From: Streptomyces sp. C10-9-1
GTDB taxonomy: Bacteria > Actinomycetota > Actinomycetes > Streptomycetales > Streptomycetaceae
Direction of reading: 5' to 3'
DNA: 64,000 nucleotides
NCBI RefSeq assembly: GCF_024497955.1
Contig: NZ_JANHKP010000003.1
Span: forward strand, 310,001-374,000
A program made the position numbers and the translations under genes. Positions 25,475 through 34,758 of this stretch are shown here, piece after piece; within the stretch, counting starts at the first letter, position 1, and each line of letters starts with the position of its first letter. The notes beneath the pieces were generated by a model. The model saw only the letters and a program-made list of their open reading frames with translations. It did not search any database and was not told the origin of the DNA.

Positions 25475-26254
25475 ATGGCATCCGTACCCGCCGTGCTCCA
25501 GTCCGAGTGGACGAAGATCCGTACGGTCTCCTCGACCATCTGGACCCTGATCAGCGCCTTCGCCGTCACCCTGGCCATGAGCGCCGCCCTGTCCGCGCTG
25601 ATGAACGCCACCTTCGACGACCTCTCCGAGGCCGAGCGGCTGACCTTCGACCCCACGTTCGTCAGCTTCTCGGGACTGATCCTCGGCCAGCTGGCCATGG
25701 TCGTCTTCGGCGTGCTGGTGGTCGGCACCGAGTACAGCTCGGGCATGATCCGCACCTCGCTGGCCGCGGTGCCCCAGCGGGCCACCTTCCTGTTCAGCAA
25801 GATCACCGTGGCCGGGGCACTGGCCCTGCTGGTCGGCATGGTCACCAGCTTCCTGACCTTCTTCGTCAGCCAGGCGCTGCTGGGAGAGCACCGGACCACC
25901 CTCGGCGAGGAGAACGTGCTGCGCGCGGTCTTCGGCGGCGGGCTGTACATGGGGCTGATCGCCCTGTTCTCCATGGGCGTCGCCGCGATGCTGCGCAGCT
26001 CGATGCTGTCGCTGGGCATCCTGATGCCCTTCTTCTTCCTGGTCTCCCAGATCCTCAGCGCCGTCCCCGGGGCCAAGGAGGTCGCCCGGTACTTCCCCGA
26101 CCAGGCCGGGGCGAAGATCATGCAGGTCGTGCCGAACGCGCTGGACAGCGACGAGGCGCCCTACGGTCCCTGGGGCGGCCTCGGGATCATGGTGCTCTGG
26201 GTGGCCGCCTCGCTGATCGGCGGCTACCTGGTCCTGAAGAAGCGGGACGCCTGA
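25475..26254 (+). CDS. ABC-2 exporter permease (first pair)
   Basis: 259 aa with six hydrophobic helices and the usual opening LQSEWTKIRTVSSTIWTL. The segment TEYSSGMIRTSLAAVPQR is a conserved cytoplasmic loop of this permease group. It would dimerise and pair with the ATPase just upstream. The C-terminal VLKKRDA marks the end of the last helix. It is followed by a hairpin and then the second pair. Confidence 0.9.
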   Translation: MASVPAVLQSEWTKIRTVSSTIWTLISAFAVTLAMSAALSALMNATFDDLSEAERLTFDPTFVSFSGLILGQLAMVVFGVLVVGTEYSSGMIRTSLAAVPQRATFLFSKITVAGALALLVGMVTSFLTFFVSQALLGEHRTTLGEENVLRAVFGGGLYMGLIALFSMGVAAMLRSSMLSLGILMPFFFLVSQILSAVPGAKEVARYFPDQAGAKIMQVVPNALDSDEAPYGPWGGLGIMVLWVAASLIGGYLVLKKRDA

Positions 26255-26268
26255 CGACCCGCGGACGA

Positions 26269-26297
26269 CCGGCCTGGCCCCTTCGGGGCTTGGCCGG
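26269..26297 (+). terminator. Hairpin between the two ABC-2 pairs
   Basis: CCGGCC pairs with GGCCGG and, after a two-base mismatch, GCCCC with GGGGC around a TTC loop. It lies 15 bp after the first permease stop and 96 bp before the second ATPase, so the pairs may be separate units. TATCCT at 26315-26320 could be the -10 box of the second. Confidence 0.5.
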
Positions 26298-26392
26298 AAC
26301 CGCGGGCGCACGGCTATCCTCCTGATGCATACGGGGGGCGCACGCCGGCACGGCCACGGGCCCCGACGACCGACAGTCGATGGGGCTGGACA

Positions 26393-27535
26393 ATGATCGA
26401 GGCAGTCGGCCTGACGAAGCGCTACGGCGCCAAGACGGCCGTGTACGACCTTTCCTTCCAGGTGCGGCCCGGCGCCGTCACCGGGTTCCTCGGACCCAAC
26501 GGCGCGGGCAAGTCCACCACCATGCGCATGATCCTCGGCCTCGACCAGCCGACGTCCGGGCACGTCACGGTCTGCGGCAGCCCCTACCGGCAGCTGCCCA
26601 ACGCGCCCAGGCAGGTCGGCGCGCTGCTGGACGCCAAGGCCGTCCACGGGGGGCGCAGCGCGCGCAACCACCTGCTGTCGCTGGCGCAGCTCTCCGGCAT
26701 CCCCGCCCGGCGGGTGGACGAGGTGCTCGGCGTGGTGGGCCTTCAGGAGGTGGCCAAGCGGCGCTCGGGCGGCTTCTCGCTCGGCATGGGCCAGCGGCTC
26801 GGCATCGCGGCCGCCCTCCTCGGCGACCCCCAGGTGCTCCTCTTCGACGAGCCGGTCAACGGCCTGGACCCGGAGGGCATCCTCTGGGTGCGCAACCTGA
26901 TGAAGCAGCTGGCCGCGGAGGGCCGCACCGTCTTCGTCTCCTCCCATCTGATGAGCGAGATGGCGCTCACCGCCGACCACCTGATCGTGATCGGGCGGGG
27001 TCAGCTGATGGCCGACATGAGCGTCAGGGACTTCATCGCCCACAACTCCGCCGGCTTCGCCCGCGTCCGCACCCCGCAGGGGGACCCCGGGCAGCGGGAG
27101 AAGCTGTCCGCCGCCCTGACCGGGGCCGGCGGGCAGGTCCTGCCCGAGCAGGACGGCGCGCTGCGGGTGACCGGTCTGGCGCTCCCGAGGATCAGCGACC
27201 TGGCGCACGAGGCGGACGTCCGGCTCTGGGAGCTCTCGCCGCACCAGGCGTCCCTGGAGGAGGCGTACATGCGGATGACCCAGGGCGCGGTCGACTACCG
27301 GTCGACGGACGACCAGAAGGAGGGGCTGCAGCCGGACCAGCAGCCCGGCGGCCCGGCGCCGCTCCCCCACGTGCCCGAGGTGCCGCAGCAGGGCTGGTAC
27401 GCCCCGCCGCCCCCGGCGACGTCGCCCCCGGGGCAGCCGGCCTCCGCCGTCACCGCCCCCGAGGCGCCCGCGGACGCCGCCGCGAGCCGGCCGCCCGCCG
27501 CCACCGACCCGACCCAGTCCGAGGACCCGCGATGA
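26393..27535 (+). CDS. ABC-2 exporter ATP-binding protein (second pair)
   Basis: 380 aa. It closely follows the first ATPase residue by residue through the nucleotide-binding domain: GPNGAGKSTTM, FSLGMGQRLGIA, LLFDEPVNGLDPEG, SSHLMSEMA. It differs by a 75-residue Pro/Ala/Gln-rich tail that may be a flexible docking region. Its stop overlaps the permease start (ATGA). Substrate unknown. Confidence 0.92.
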   Translation: MIEAVGLTKRYGAKTAVYDLSFQVRPGAVTGFLGPNGAGKSTTMRMILGLDQPTSGHVTVCGSPYRQLPNAPRQVGALLDAKAVHGGRSARNHLLSLAQLSGIPARRVDEVLGVVGLQEVAKRRSGGFSLGMGQRLGIAAALLGDPQVLLFDEPVNGLDPEGILWVRNLMKQLAAEGRTVFVSSHLMSEMALTADHLIVIGRGQLMADMSVRDFIAHNSAGFARVRTPQGDPGQREKLSAALTGAGGQVLPEQDGALRVTGLALPRISDLAHEADVRLWELSPHQASLEEAYMRMTQGAVDYRSTDDQKEGLQPDQQPGGPAPLPHVPEVPQQGWYAPPPPATSPPGQPASAVTAPEAPADAAASRPPAATDPTQSEDPR

Positions 27536-28362
27536 CCACCCCCCACCAGCAGCCGGCCGCCCCCGCGGCGTCCTACACCTCGCCGATCCCGATCCGCCGG
27601 GCGCACCTGGGCGACGCCCTCGCCTCGGAGTGGACCAAGATCCGTTCCGTCCGCTCGACGATGTGGACGCTCGGAGTGATGGTCCTGCTGATGACCGTCA
27701 TCGGTCTGGGCCTCGCCGCCCTGGTGACCGCCGTGGGCGAGCCGGCGCCGACGGACGAGTCGGTCCTGGGCCTGGGCGTCTTCGGCGCGCTGACGGGTTC
27801 GATCTGCGTGATCACCCTCGGGGCGCTGACCGTCACCTCCGAGTTCGGCACCGGCATGATCCGCACCACCCTGACCGCCTGCCCGAGCCGGGCCCGGGTC
27901 CTCGCCGCCAAGGCACTGGTCTTCTTCGTCCTGGCCTTCACCGCCGCGCTGGTGACGGTGGGCCTGGTCGCGCTGTGCCAGGTGGCCATGGTGGACGGCC
28001 GTGAGCCGACCGGCGAGGAGTGGCTGCTGGGGACCGTGGGCGTCTCGCTGTTCGTCGCCCTGCTCGGGCTGACCTCCCTCGGCGTCGGCGCCGTGGTCCG
28101 CCACTCGGCCGGGGCGATCACCATCATGCTCGGCCTGATGCTGCTGCCGCTGGTGGCCGGCTTCTTCATGCTGGGCTCCTCCGCGCTCCAGGACGTCAGC
28201 GAGGTGCTGCTGGAGTACTCGGTCCCCGCACAGCTGATCGGGGTCTACGGCGAGGCCGCCGGCTCGGGGCCCGCCGGCTGGGGGGCCGTGGCGACCATGC
28301 TCGGCATCGCGGCCGTGGCCCTGGGCGCGGGCTTCGCCGCGATCGGCGCCCGGGACGTCTGA
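27532..28362 (+). CDS. ABC-2 exporter permease (second pair)
   Basis: 276 aa with six membrane helices. The first 30 residues are Pro/Ala-rich, then LASEWTKIRSVRSTMWTL matches the first permease. SEFGTGMIRTTLTACPSR is the equivalent conserved loop. Coupled to its ATPase by an ATGA overlap. The two permeases are clearly related but more diverged than their ATPases, as expected if substrates differ. Confidence 0.9.
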   Translation: MTTPHQQPAAPAASYTSPIPIRRAHLGDALASEWTKIRSVRSTMWTLGVMVLLMTVIGLGLAALVTAVGEPAPTDESVLGLGVFGALTGSICVITLGALTVTSEFGTGMIRTTLTACPSRARVLAAKALVFFVLAFTAALVTVGLVALCQVAMVDGREPTGEEWLLGTVGVSLFVALLGLTSLGVGAVVRHSAGAITIMLGLMLLPLVAGFFMLGSSALQDVSEVLLEYSVPAQLIGVYGEAAGSGPAGWGAVATMLGIAAVALGAGFAAIGARDV

Positions 28363-28371
28363 GGCCGGGGC

Positions 28372-28701
28372 TCAGTAGCGCGGCGCGTTGCGGGACCGCT
28401 GCACCGCGGTGGTGCGGCGGTCCCTCGCGTTCCAGCACGCCTTGTGCCAGTGGCGGCGGTCGTCCACGCCGCCGTGCTCGGGCCAGGCGACCACGTGCGG
28501 GACGCCCGAGGGGATCTCCTGGTCGCATCCGGGGCAGCGGTAGGTCTTCCCCGTCGCCCCCGCTCCCGGCACATGGCGCACCGACCAGTCCTCGCCCCGC
28601 CAGCTCTCGCTGCGCCCGAAGCCGCCGTACCGGTCCGTGCGCTCCTCTGCGTACGCGGCTTCCTTGTCGCCGCCTCGGGGGCGGTTGCGGCGCGGGGACA
28701 C
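28372..28701 (-). CDS. Conserved actinobacterial protein with zinc-like motif
   Basis: 109 aa from GTG at 28701. The first 45 residues are charged and probably disordered (MSPRRNRPRGGDKEAAY). Then come YRCPGCDQEIPSG and HWHKACWNARDR: two Cys, a His and a further Cys spaced as in a treble-clef or zinc-ribbon site. Homologues are often labelled ATP/GTP-binding in databases, but no P-loop is visible here, so that label is not supported. Convergent with the permease gene only 9 bp away. Confidence 0.65.
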   Translation of the reverse strand: MSPRRNRPRGGDKEAAYAEERTDRYGGFGRSESWRGEDWSVRHVPGAGATGKTYRCPGCDQEIPSGVPHVVAWPEHGGVDDRRHWHKACWNARDRRTTAVQRSRNAPRY

Positions 28702-28902
28702 GTCTCACCTCGGGTGTTCGGCGGTGCAGGTGCACTCCAGGTTAGGGCCTCCCACCAGGCTGCCGGGATCGCGCCGGGCACCCTCCCACGGTCGGTTACC
28801 GGACAATCGCAACAACTTCGCGTCCGGCCGTGCCTTTGGCACGTGTCAGGCGTTGTTGCCGGTAGGGGGAGAGCCGCGTCGGCCGCAAGGAGGCAGAAGG
28901 CG

Positions 28903-29934
28903 ATGCGCGTCGGGATGTTCGTACTGGCAGCCCAGTTCCCGGGACAGGGACAGGGGGAGGCGCTGTACCGCGCGGTGAGGTCGGCCGAGGCCGCGGAGGA
29001 GTCCGGGCTGGACTCGGTCTGGCTGGCGGAACACCATTTCGTGCCGTACGGGGTGTGCCCGTCGGCCGTGACCCTGGCGGCACTGCTGCTGGGCAGGACC
29101 CGCAGGATCCGGGTGGGCACGGCTGTCAGCGTGCTGCCGAGCACCCACCCGGTGGCGCTCGGCGAGCAGGCCGCGCTGCTCCACCTGACCTCGGGAGGCC
29201 GCTTCACCCTGGGCGTCGGCCGGGGCGGGCCCTGGGTCGACCTGGAGGTGTTCGGGGGCGGACTCGCCGCGTACGAGGGGGAGTTCCCGGAGTCCCTGGA
29301 TCTGCTGCTGCGCTGGCTGCGGGAGCCCCGGGTCGGCGCGGCGGGAGAGCGCTTCGCCTTCCGCGAGGTCGAGGTGGTGCCGCGGGCCGACGAGTTGCTC
29401 GGCGGGCCGCCCGGCGGGCCGGAGACCGTGGTGGCCTGCACCTCCCCGAACAGCGTCCGGCTGGCCGCGGAGCGCGGGCTGCCGATGCTGCTCGGCATGC
29501 ACTGCGGCGACGAGGACAAGGCCGGGATGGTGGCCCTGTGGCGGCGCCACGCCCTGGAGTCCGGGCGCCCGCGGGAGGAGGTGGAGGGGGCGGGCCACGT
29601 CTCGGCGGGCGTGGTGCAGCTCGCCGACCGCACGGACGCGGCGCGCGAGACCCTGGTGAAGTCGATGCCCGGCTGGCTGAAGCAGGGTCTCGACGCCCAT
29701 GTCACCGTCGACGGCCGGCACCGGGTGATGCGCGACCCGGTCGCGTACACCGAACTCCTCTGCGACCTGCACCCGGTGGGCACGCCGGAGCTGGCGGCGG
29801 ACCGGCTCGCGGCGACGGCGGAACGGACCGGCATCACGCGCTTCGCCCTGCTCGCCGAGGGCTCGGGCGACCTCGCGGCCACCGAGGAGAACGTTCGGCG
29901 GCTGGGCACCGACGTGCTGCCGCTGCTGGGCTGA
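28903..29934 (+). CDS. LLM-class flavin-dependent oxidoreductase
   Basis: 343 aa, ATG after AGGAGG. Luciferase-like TIM barrel: GLDSVWLAEHHFVPYG holds the HH pair typical of this class, followed by RIRVGTAVSVLPSTHPV and RFTLGVGRGG. Such enzymes use reduced FMN or F420 to oxidise or reduce small molecules; the substrate cannot be read from sequence. It stands alone, with a divergent upstream gene ending in the zinc-motif protein and a convergent neighbour downstream. Confidence 0.88.
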   Translation: MRVGMFVLAAQFPGQGQGEALYRAVRSAEAAEESGLDSVWLAEHHFVPYGVCPSAVTLAALLLGRTRRIRVGTAVSVLPSTHPVALGEQAALLHLTSGGRFTLGVGRGGPWVDLEVFGGGLAAYEGEFPESLDLLLRWLREPRVGAAGERFAFREVEVVPRADELLGGPPGGPETVVACTSPNSVRLAAERGLPMLLGMHCGDEDKAGMVALWRRHALESGRPREEVEGAGHVSAGVVQLADRTDAARETLVKSMPGWLKQGLDAHVTVDGRHRVMRDPVAYTELLCDLHPVGTPELAADRLAATAERTGITRFALLAEGSGDLAATEENVRRLGTDVLPLLG

Positions 29935-30090
29935 CACGCGGGGCCCCGACCGGGCCGGCCGGGTGCGCCCCGACCGGTCCCGTCGTCCCGGCCGGGGTCG
30001 TCCGTGCGGCGCCGGGGCGTGCCGCCGCCCCGCGCGCCGGAGGGCGGTACGGGTCTCGCTCGGGACGCGGCGCGGCAGCGGGCGGGCGTC

Positions 30091-30483
30091 TCAGCAGTCG
30101 CGCAGCTCGGGCGACTGGTTGAGCAGCTGGCCCCGGATGGAGGTGAAGCGGGCGAGCCGGTCGTCCACCGACGGGTCCATCGGGAACACCGCGACGCGGT
30201 GGCAGTTCTGGAAGGCCAGACGCACACCGAAGTGCCGCTGGAGCGCCCCGCGAATGGCGTCACTCGCGAGGGCGCGCAGCAGCTGACCACGTGCCTGCTC
30301 GTCCGGCGGAGGCGTCTGGTTGTCGGCGAAGTCGCCGCCGTCCACCTTCAGCTGTGCCACCAGAGAACTGATCATCTCCCACGCATAGGGCAGGGAGGTC
30401 CGGACGCAGTCGACGAAGGCGGCTTCGTCGACCTCGCCTCGCTCGGCCTGTTCCAACAGAGCCGGTGAGACGTCGAGCGACAT
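30091..30483 (-). CDS. SCO5389-family conserved protein
   Basis: 130 aa. It opens [20 protein letters not shown] and contains [16 protein letters not shown] and [17 protein letters not shown] recognise it as the actinobacterial family named after S. coelicolor SCO5389. It is soluble and probably cytoplasmic; function unknown. Divergent from nucS across 242 bp, an arrangement I recall being kept in other Streptomyces. Confidence 0.75.
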   Translation of the reverse strand: MSLDVSPALLEQAERGEVDEAAFVDCVRTSLPYAWEMISSLVAQLKVDGGDFADNQTPPPDEQARGQLLRALASDAIRGALQRHFGVRLAFQNCHRVAVFPMDPSVDDRLARFTSIRGQLLNQSPELRDC

Positions 30484-30725
30484 GGGTTCTCCTCTCGCGG
30501 CCCCGTACGGACGGGGCCTTACGGGCAGGGAAGGAGGAACCGGGCGGTGCACCGCCACACCCGCCACAGGGGCAACGCAGCGTGAACGACCGGCAACCTC
30601 CTGCTTCCACGGTAAGTGTGGCGCCGTGCCCGCACCAGGAGATTGGGAGCACAACCGGCCAAACAAGAAGGGGGCTTCCGGGGCGAATCGCGCTCGGTGG
30701 GGCCCGTCCAGTAGCGTGGCCGACC

Positions 30726-31388
30726 ATGCGTCTCGTCATCGCCCGCTGCTCCGTGGACTACGCGGGCCGGCTCACCGCCCATCTGCCGTCCGCACCCCGA
30801 TTGATCCTGGTCAAGGCCGACGGCAGTGTGTCCATCCACGCCGACGACAGGGCATACAAACCGTTGAACTGGATGTCGCCGCCCTGCACCGTGAAGGTGG
30901 GCGAGGACGACGTGTGGACCGTCGTGAACAAAGCGGGCGAGAAACTGATCATCACGATGGAGGAGGTCCTCCACGACTCCTCGCACGAGCTGGGCGTCGA
31001 CCCGGGCCTCATCAAGGACGGCGTGGAAGCGCACCTCCAGGAACTGCTCGCCGACCGGATCGAGGCACTCGGCGAGGGATACACCCTGATCCGGCGCGAG
31101 TACCCCACCGCCATCGGCCCGGTGGACATCCTGTGCCGGGACGCGGACGGCGCCACCGTGGCGGTGGAGATCAAGCGCCGGGGCGAGATCGACGGCGTGG
31201 AGCAGCTGACCCGCTACCTGGAACTGCTCAACCGCGACCCGCACCTGGCGCCGGTCAAGGGCGTCTTCGCGGCACAGGAGATCAAGCCCCAGGCCCGGGT
31301 CCTCGCCACCGACCGCGGCATCGGCTGCGTGGTGCTGGACTACGACGCGCTGCGCGGCATCGAGGACGACAAGCTCCGCCTGTTCTGA
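30726..31388 (+). CDS. nucS: Mismatch-specific endonuclease NucS (EndoMS)
   Basis: 220 aa. It cuts both strands at G-T, G-G and T-T mismatches and is the core of the non-canonical mismatch repair that replaces MutS/MutL in actinobacteria. The N-terminal DNA-binding domain is residues 1-115; the C-terminal RecB-like nuclease has Asp134 in GPVDILCR and Glu148/Lys150 in VAVEIKRRG. The final LRLF is the tail reported to contact the beta sliding clamp in related NucS proteins. All key residues are present, so the protein should be active. Confidence 0.95.
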   Translation: MRLVIARCSVDYAGRLTAHLPSAPRLILVKADGSVSIHADDRAYKPLNWMSPPCTVKVGEDDVWTVVNKAGEKLIITMEEVLHDSSHELGVDPGLIKDGVEAHLQELLADRIEALGEGYTLIRREYPTAIGPVDILCRDADGATVAVEIKRRGEIDGVEQLTRYLELLNRDPHLAPVKGVFAAQEIKPQARVLATDRGIGCVVLDYDALRGIEDDKLRLF

Positions 31389-31481
31389 CCCGGGCCGCGG
31401 CACCCGACCGCTCCCGCGGCGCCTGCGGCAGGCCGCCGGCGCCTCGTGCCGGCTCCGGGGAACGCCGGGCCGGCCGGGCCC

Positions 31482-33923
31482 TCAGAGGACGGAGGGGGAG
31501 GGGCTGGCCGAGGGGGCGGGGCCCTCGGCGGAGGCGTCGGAGCCACCGTCCCCCCCGCCGTCCGCCGGCTCGGAGGGCGACGCCGAGGTCGACTCGGAGG
31601 GCGTCGGCGACGCCGATCCGGGGCTGGAGGAGGTCGAAGGCGGTGGGGAGCTCGGGACCTCGCTGACCGGGGGCTTCGGGCTCGACGGGCTCGACGTCCT
31701 CGTCGGGGGGCTGCCGGGGCGGGTACTCGCGGTGGCCGGGTCGGTGGTCACGGGCCGGGGTGCCGTGGGTGCGGAACCGGCGGGAGCCGGTGTCGCGGAC
31801 GGCGAGGGCGAGGCGGAGGGCGAGGCCTCCTCGTCCTCCGGGGCGTTGGAGGTCTCGGACACCGCGTCCTGCGGGTCCCAGCCGTCGCCGGTGCCGCCCG
31901 CGTCCTGGTCGGTGGGCTGCCCGTGCCGGACGCTGTCGGTGGGGACCTCCGTGCCGTCCGAGGCCGCGCCGAGGGTCACCACGGTGCCGAGGACGCCCGC
32001 GAGCAGCACGCCCGCACCGGCGGCGACCAGGTTGCGGCGCGCGCCGCCGAGCAGCGCCAGGCGCCCGGTCGGCTTCCGGTCCTCGTCCGGCGGCTCCGGC
32101 GCCTGCCGCGGCGCGCCCCCGGATATCGCCGCGGACGGCGCGGCCGGGCTCTTGGGCAGGATCGCCGTGGGCCCGGTGCCCGGCGCCGCCCCCGGCCCCG
32201 CGGGCAGCGCCGCGGGGGTACCGCGCGGCGGGGACAGCGGCCCGGCCCGCAGGGCGAGGGGTTCGGTGACCGGGGCCAGGCCGACGGAACGGTCCTCGAC
32301 GAGGGCCAGGGCGCGGCGCCCGGCCACCGTGCCGCTCTTGTCCGCCAGCGCACCGCGCATGCCGATGGACGCCTCCAACTCCGCCCGGGCCCGCGAGAGG
32401 TTGCCGGTGCAGAGTGCGAGAACGCCCAACTCGTGGTGGAAGTAGGCCTCCTCGGCGACCTCCCCGCTGATCCTGGCCGCCTCGGAGCCGATGCGCAGCG
32501 TCCGCTCCCAGGCGCTCCAGTGCAGGCCGGCGGCGAAGGCCGGTGCCGCACTGCGGGCGAGCAGCACGGCGGTTCCGGCATGGCCCGGGTCCTGCCCGGG
32601 CACCAGCGCGCCCAGTGCCGCGGTGAGGGCGTCCACCTCGGCGACGGCCCGCTCGGAGGTCACGGACGGGTGTCCGGCCCACCAGGAGTAGTGCCGGGCG
32701 GCGGTGTGCGCGCAGTCGGCCGCGTCCTCGTCGTAGTCGCGCTCGCGGAGCTGGGCGAGCACGCCCGCGGCCAGCCGGTAGCGCGGTCCGGCCGGGGAGA
32801 GCAGCCCGCAGCGCATCAGCTCGCCGAGCGCCGCGTCCGCGTGGGTGTCGCCGACCAGGGCCGGCAGGTGGGCCTGGTGGGGCACCTCTCCTCCCAGCGC
32901 GACGGCGAGGCGCAGGGTCTGCCGCGCGGACTCGCTCAGCCGGGAGGCGAGCAGCGGGGCGGGCGCCGCGGCCTCGCCCAGCGACGGCAGGGGCACCTCC
33001 CGGCCCTGCGGGGCGTCGAACGCGGCGAACTCCTCCTGCGCCTCGGGGTCTCCGCGCAGTTCGTCGCACTGGCGCAGCAGGGCACCGGCCTGGAGGAAGC
33101 GCAGCGGCAGCCCCTCCGACTCGAACCACAGGTCGCCGGCCCAGTTGGCCTCCTCCTCGCTGAGCTCGCGTCCGACGACCTCGCGGAGCAGGTCGAGGGA
33201 GGTGGCGCGGTCGAGCCCGGAGAGGGCGACCTCCTCCAGCGGCGCGTCGGCCGTGGGCTCGGGCGTCTGCGGTGTGGCGGCGAGCAGGAAGGCGCACTCG
33301 GGCGCGGCGTCGAGCAGTTCGTCCAGCGCGGCGCCGCCGATGTCGAGGTCGTCGAGGAGCACGACGGCCCCGATGTCCCGGACGAACCCGGCGAGGGCGT
33401 TGCGGTCGGGCCGCCGGCCCGGCGAGTCGTAGACCGTGGCGTACAGCTCGTGGAGGAGGTCCCCCGCGGTGCGGTGGAGGCCGTTGAGGCGGACGACCCC
33501 GTCGGGGGCGAGCGTCCCGCAGCGGGCGGCGACGGCGTCCAGCAGCGCGGTGCGGCCCGAGCCCGGGGCTCCGGTGAGGCGGACGGAGCGTCCCTGGGAG
33601 AGCAGGCGGACCAGGCGGTCGCGGGTCTCGTCGCGGTCCAGCAGGGACGGCTGCGGGGCCGCGGGCCCCGGTGGCACCGGCGGCTGCGCGGCCCGCGCGC
33701 GCTCCTCACGCCCGGCGGCGGTCCGCCGCGTCGGCCGCGTCGGCTGCGCGCCGGGCGGGCAGGGCTCCACCTCGCTGCCGTCGAGCGGGTTGACGGTGAG
33801 CAGCAGGTCGCCCGTGGTCACCGTGGCCGTGCGGACGGGCCCCGGCGAAGACGCGGCGGGCCCCAGGACGTCGCGCGGTGGCCGCTTGGGGCCCTCGGCG
33901 TCGCCGAAGCTGTCGTTGTCCAT
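31482..33923 (-). CDS. Membrane-anchored STAND/AAA-like ATPase with Ser/Pro-rich exterior tail
   Basis: 813 aa from MDNDSFGDAE. After a disordered 90 residues comes an ATPase module: P-loop GAPGSGRT (118-125), where Arg124 replaces the usual Lys, and Walker B AVVLLDDLDIGG. Winged-helix-like and helical repeats follow (CDELRGDPEAQEEF onward, AYFHHELGVLALCTGN) up to about residue 550, like STAND regulators. A Pro/Ala linker leads to one membrane helix at about 631-654 (NLVAAGAGVLLAGVLGTVV), then about 159 residues rich in Ser, Pro and Thr. Topology puts the ATPase inside and the tail outside or in the wall. No SARP or DNA-binding domain is seen. The downstream neighbour nucS is convergent. Confidence 0.75.
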   Translation of the reverse strand: MDNDSFGDAEGPKRPPRDVLGPAASSPGPVRTATVTTGDLLLTVNPLDGSEVEPCPPGAQPTRPTRRTAAGREERARAAQPPVPPGPAAPQPSLLDRDETRDRLVRLLSQGRSVRLTGAPGSGRTALLDAVAARCGTLAPDGVVRLNGLHRTAGDLLHELYATVYDSPGRRPDRNALAGFVRDIGAVVLLDDLDIGGAALDELLDAAPECAFLLAATPQTPEPTADAPLEEVALSGLDRATSLDLLREVVGRELSEEEANWAGDLWFESEGLPLRFLQAGALLRQCDELRGDPEAQEEFAAFDAPQGREVPLPSLGEAAAPAPLLASRLSESARQTLRLAVALGGEVPHQAHLPALVGDTHADAALGELMRCGLLSPAGPRYRLAAGVLAQLRERDYDEDAADCAHTAARHYSWWAGHPSVTSERAVAEVDALTAALGALVPGQDPGHAGTAVLLARSAAPAFAAGLHWSAWERTLRIGSEAARISGEVAEEAYFHHELGVLALCTGNLSRARAELEASIGMRGALADKSGTVAGRRALALVEDRSVGLAPVTEPLALRAGPLSPPRGTPAALPAGPGAAPGTGPTAILPKSPAAPSAAISGGAPRQAPEPPDEDRKPTGRLALLGGARRNLVAAGAGVLLAGVLGTVVTLGAASDGTEVPTDSVRHGQPTDQDAGGTGDGWDPQDAVSETSNAPEDEEASPSASPSPSATPAPAGSAPTAPRPVTTDPATASTRPGSPPTRTSSPSSPKPPVSEVPSSPPPSTSSSPGSASPTPSESTSASPSEPADGGGDGGSDASAEGPAPSASPSPSVL

Positions 33924-34285
33924 GCTGAAAGCCCCCAGATGCGGTTGCCTGGCCTCGCTCCGCCAGGATCGCCGTCCTGGGGCCGGAGCCGCGTGCGGTG
34001 TGCCCTCCCGGCCTCTCTGCACGCCCGCCGTCGCTTCGGTCCGGTGCCCGCCTGAAGGGTGTTCGCAAGGGCGGGCGTTCGAACCCTAGACGTTCGGCGG
34101 GACATGCGGAACCGTCGGGTCCCCGCACGGTGCGGGACGTCACCTTCTCGGAAGGTTTGCGGCTCTCGTACCCTTCGCACCGGCCGGCACACCTCGCACC
34201 GCTCCCTTCCCGCGCGGCGCCGCCGGGGAGACGGAGCGGGGCGGGGCGGGCCCGTTCGGGCCCGCCCCGCCCCGCGGTCGGGTCC
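33924..34285. other. 362-bp non-coding gap before the STAND-like ATPase
   Basis: It separates two leftward genes. It contains the strong hairpin at 34236-34275 that ends the STAS gene and, closer to the ATPase gene, a normal-looking promoter-length stretch with no recognised motif. No small gene is supported. Confidence 0.5.
34236..34275 (-). terminator. STAS-gene terminator hairpin
   Basis: Nineteen bases (34236-34254) pair perfectly with 34257-34275, built from GGGGC repeats and GGCCCG, leaving only a two-base turn, so the tip would open into a TTCG-type loop. It starts 11 bp past the STAS stop. Confidence 0.75.
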
Positions 34286-34609
34286 TCAGACCCGGGGAAG
34301 CGATTCGGCGGCCAGGCCGCCCTCGATGGCGAGGATGCGGTGCAGCCGGGTCGCGACGAGGAGCCGCTGCATCTGCGGCGGGACTCCGCGCAGCACCAGG
34401 CGGCGGCCGCACCGGCCGGCCCGCCGGTGGGCGCCCATGATGACCCCGAGCCCGGTGGCGTCCCAGGAGTCGAGCTGCGTCAGGTCGAGCACCAGGTCGC
34501 CGACTCCGTCGTCGACGGCCGAGTGCAGGACCGTACGGGCGTCCGCCGCGCTGCGGACGTCGAGGCGGCCCCCGACGACCAGCTCGGCGTGGTCGCCCCT
34601 GATGTGCAT
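34286..34609 (-). CDS. STAS domain protein (anti-sigma factor antagonist type)
   Basis: 107 aa; the ATG follows GGGGAG. The STAS fold is visible: ELVVGGRLDVRSAADART, then LVLDLTQLDSWDATGLGVIMG, where the Ser in DSWDATGLG sits at the usual phosphorylation site, and RRLVLRGVPPQMQRLL. Such proteins bind anti-sigma kinases and free a sigma factor when unphosphorylated. No partner kinase is adjacent. A membrane-anchored ATPase lies downstream, but a strong terminator separates them. Confidence 0.82.
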   Translation of the reverse strand: MHIRGDHAELVVGGRLDVRSAADARTVLHSAVDDGVGDLVLDLTQLDSWDATGLGVIMGAHRRAGRCGRRLVLRGVPPQMQRLLVATRLHRILAIEGGLAAESLPRV

Positions 34610-34758
34610 ATGCGCTCCCCGAGAACTCGTGAATGCCCCGTGTCCGTCACTTCTCCGTCTTGCAACAACTGACTGCCGTCCATGCGGCGGGGTTGCTGCT
34701 TGTAAGCGAACCGATACCGAATTCACCCGCGGGAGGGATGCCGCATCGGTCGGTACGG

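Noticed and set aside
28372..28701. ATP/GTP-binding protein label often given to this family
   Set aside because: No P-loop or other nucleotide motif is visible; the Cys/His pattern points to metal binding.
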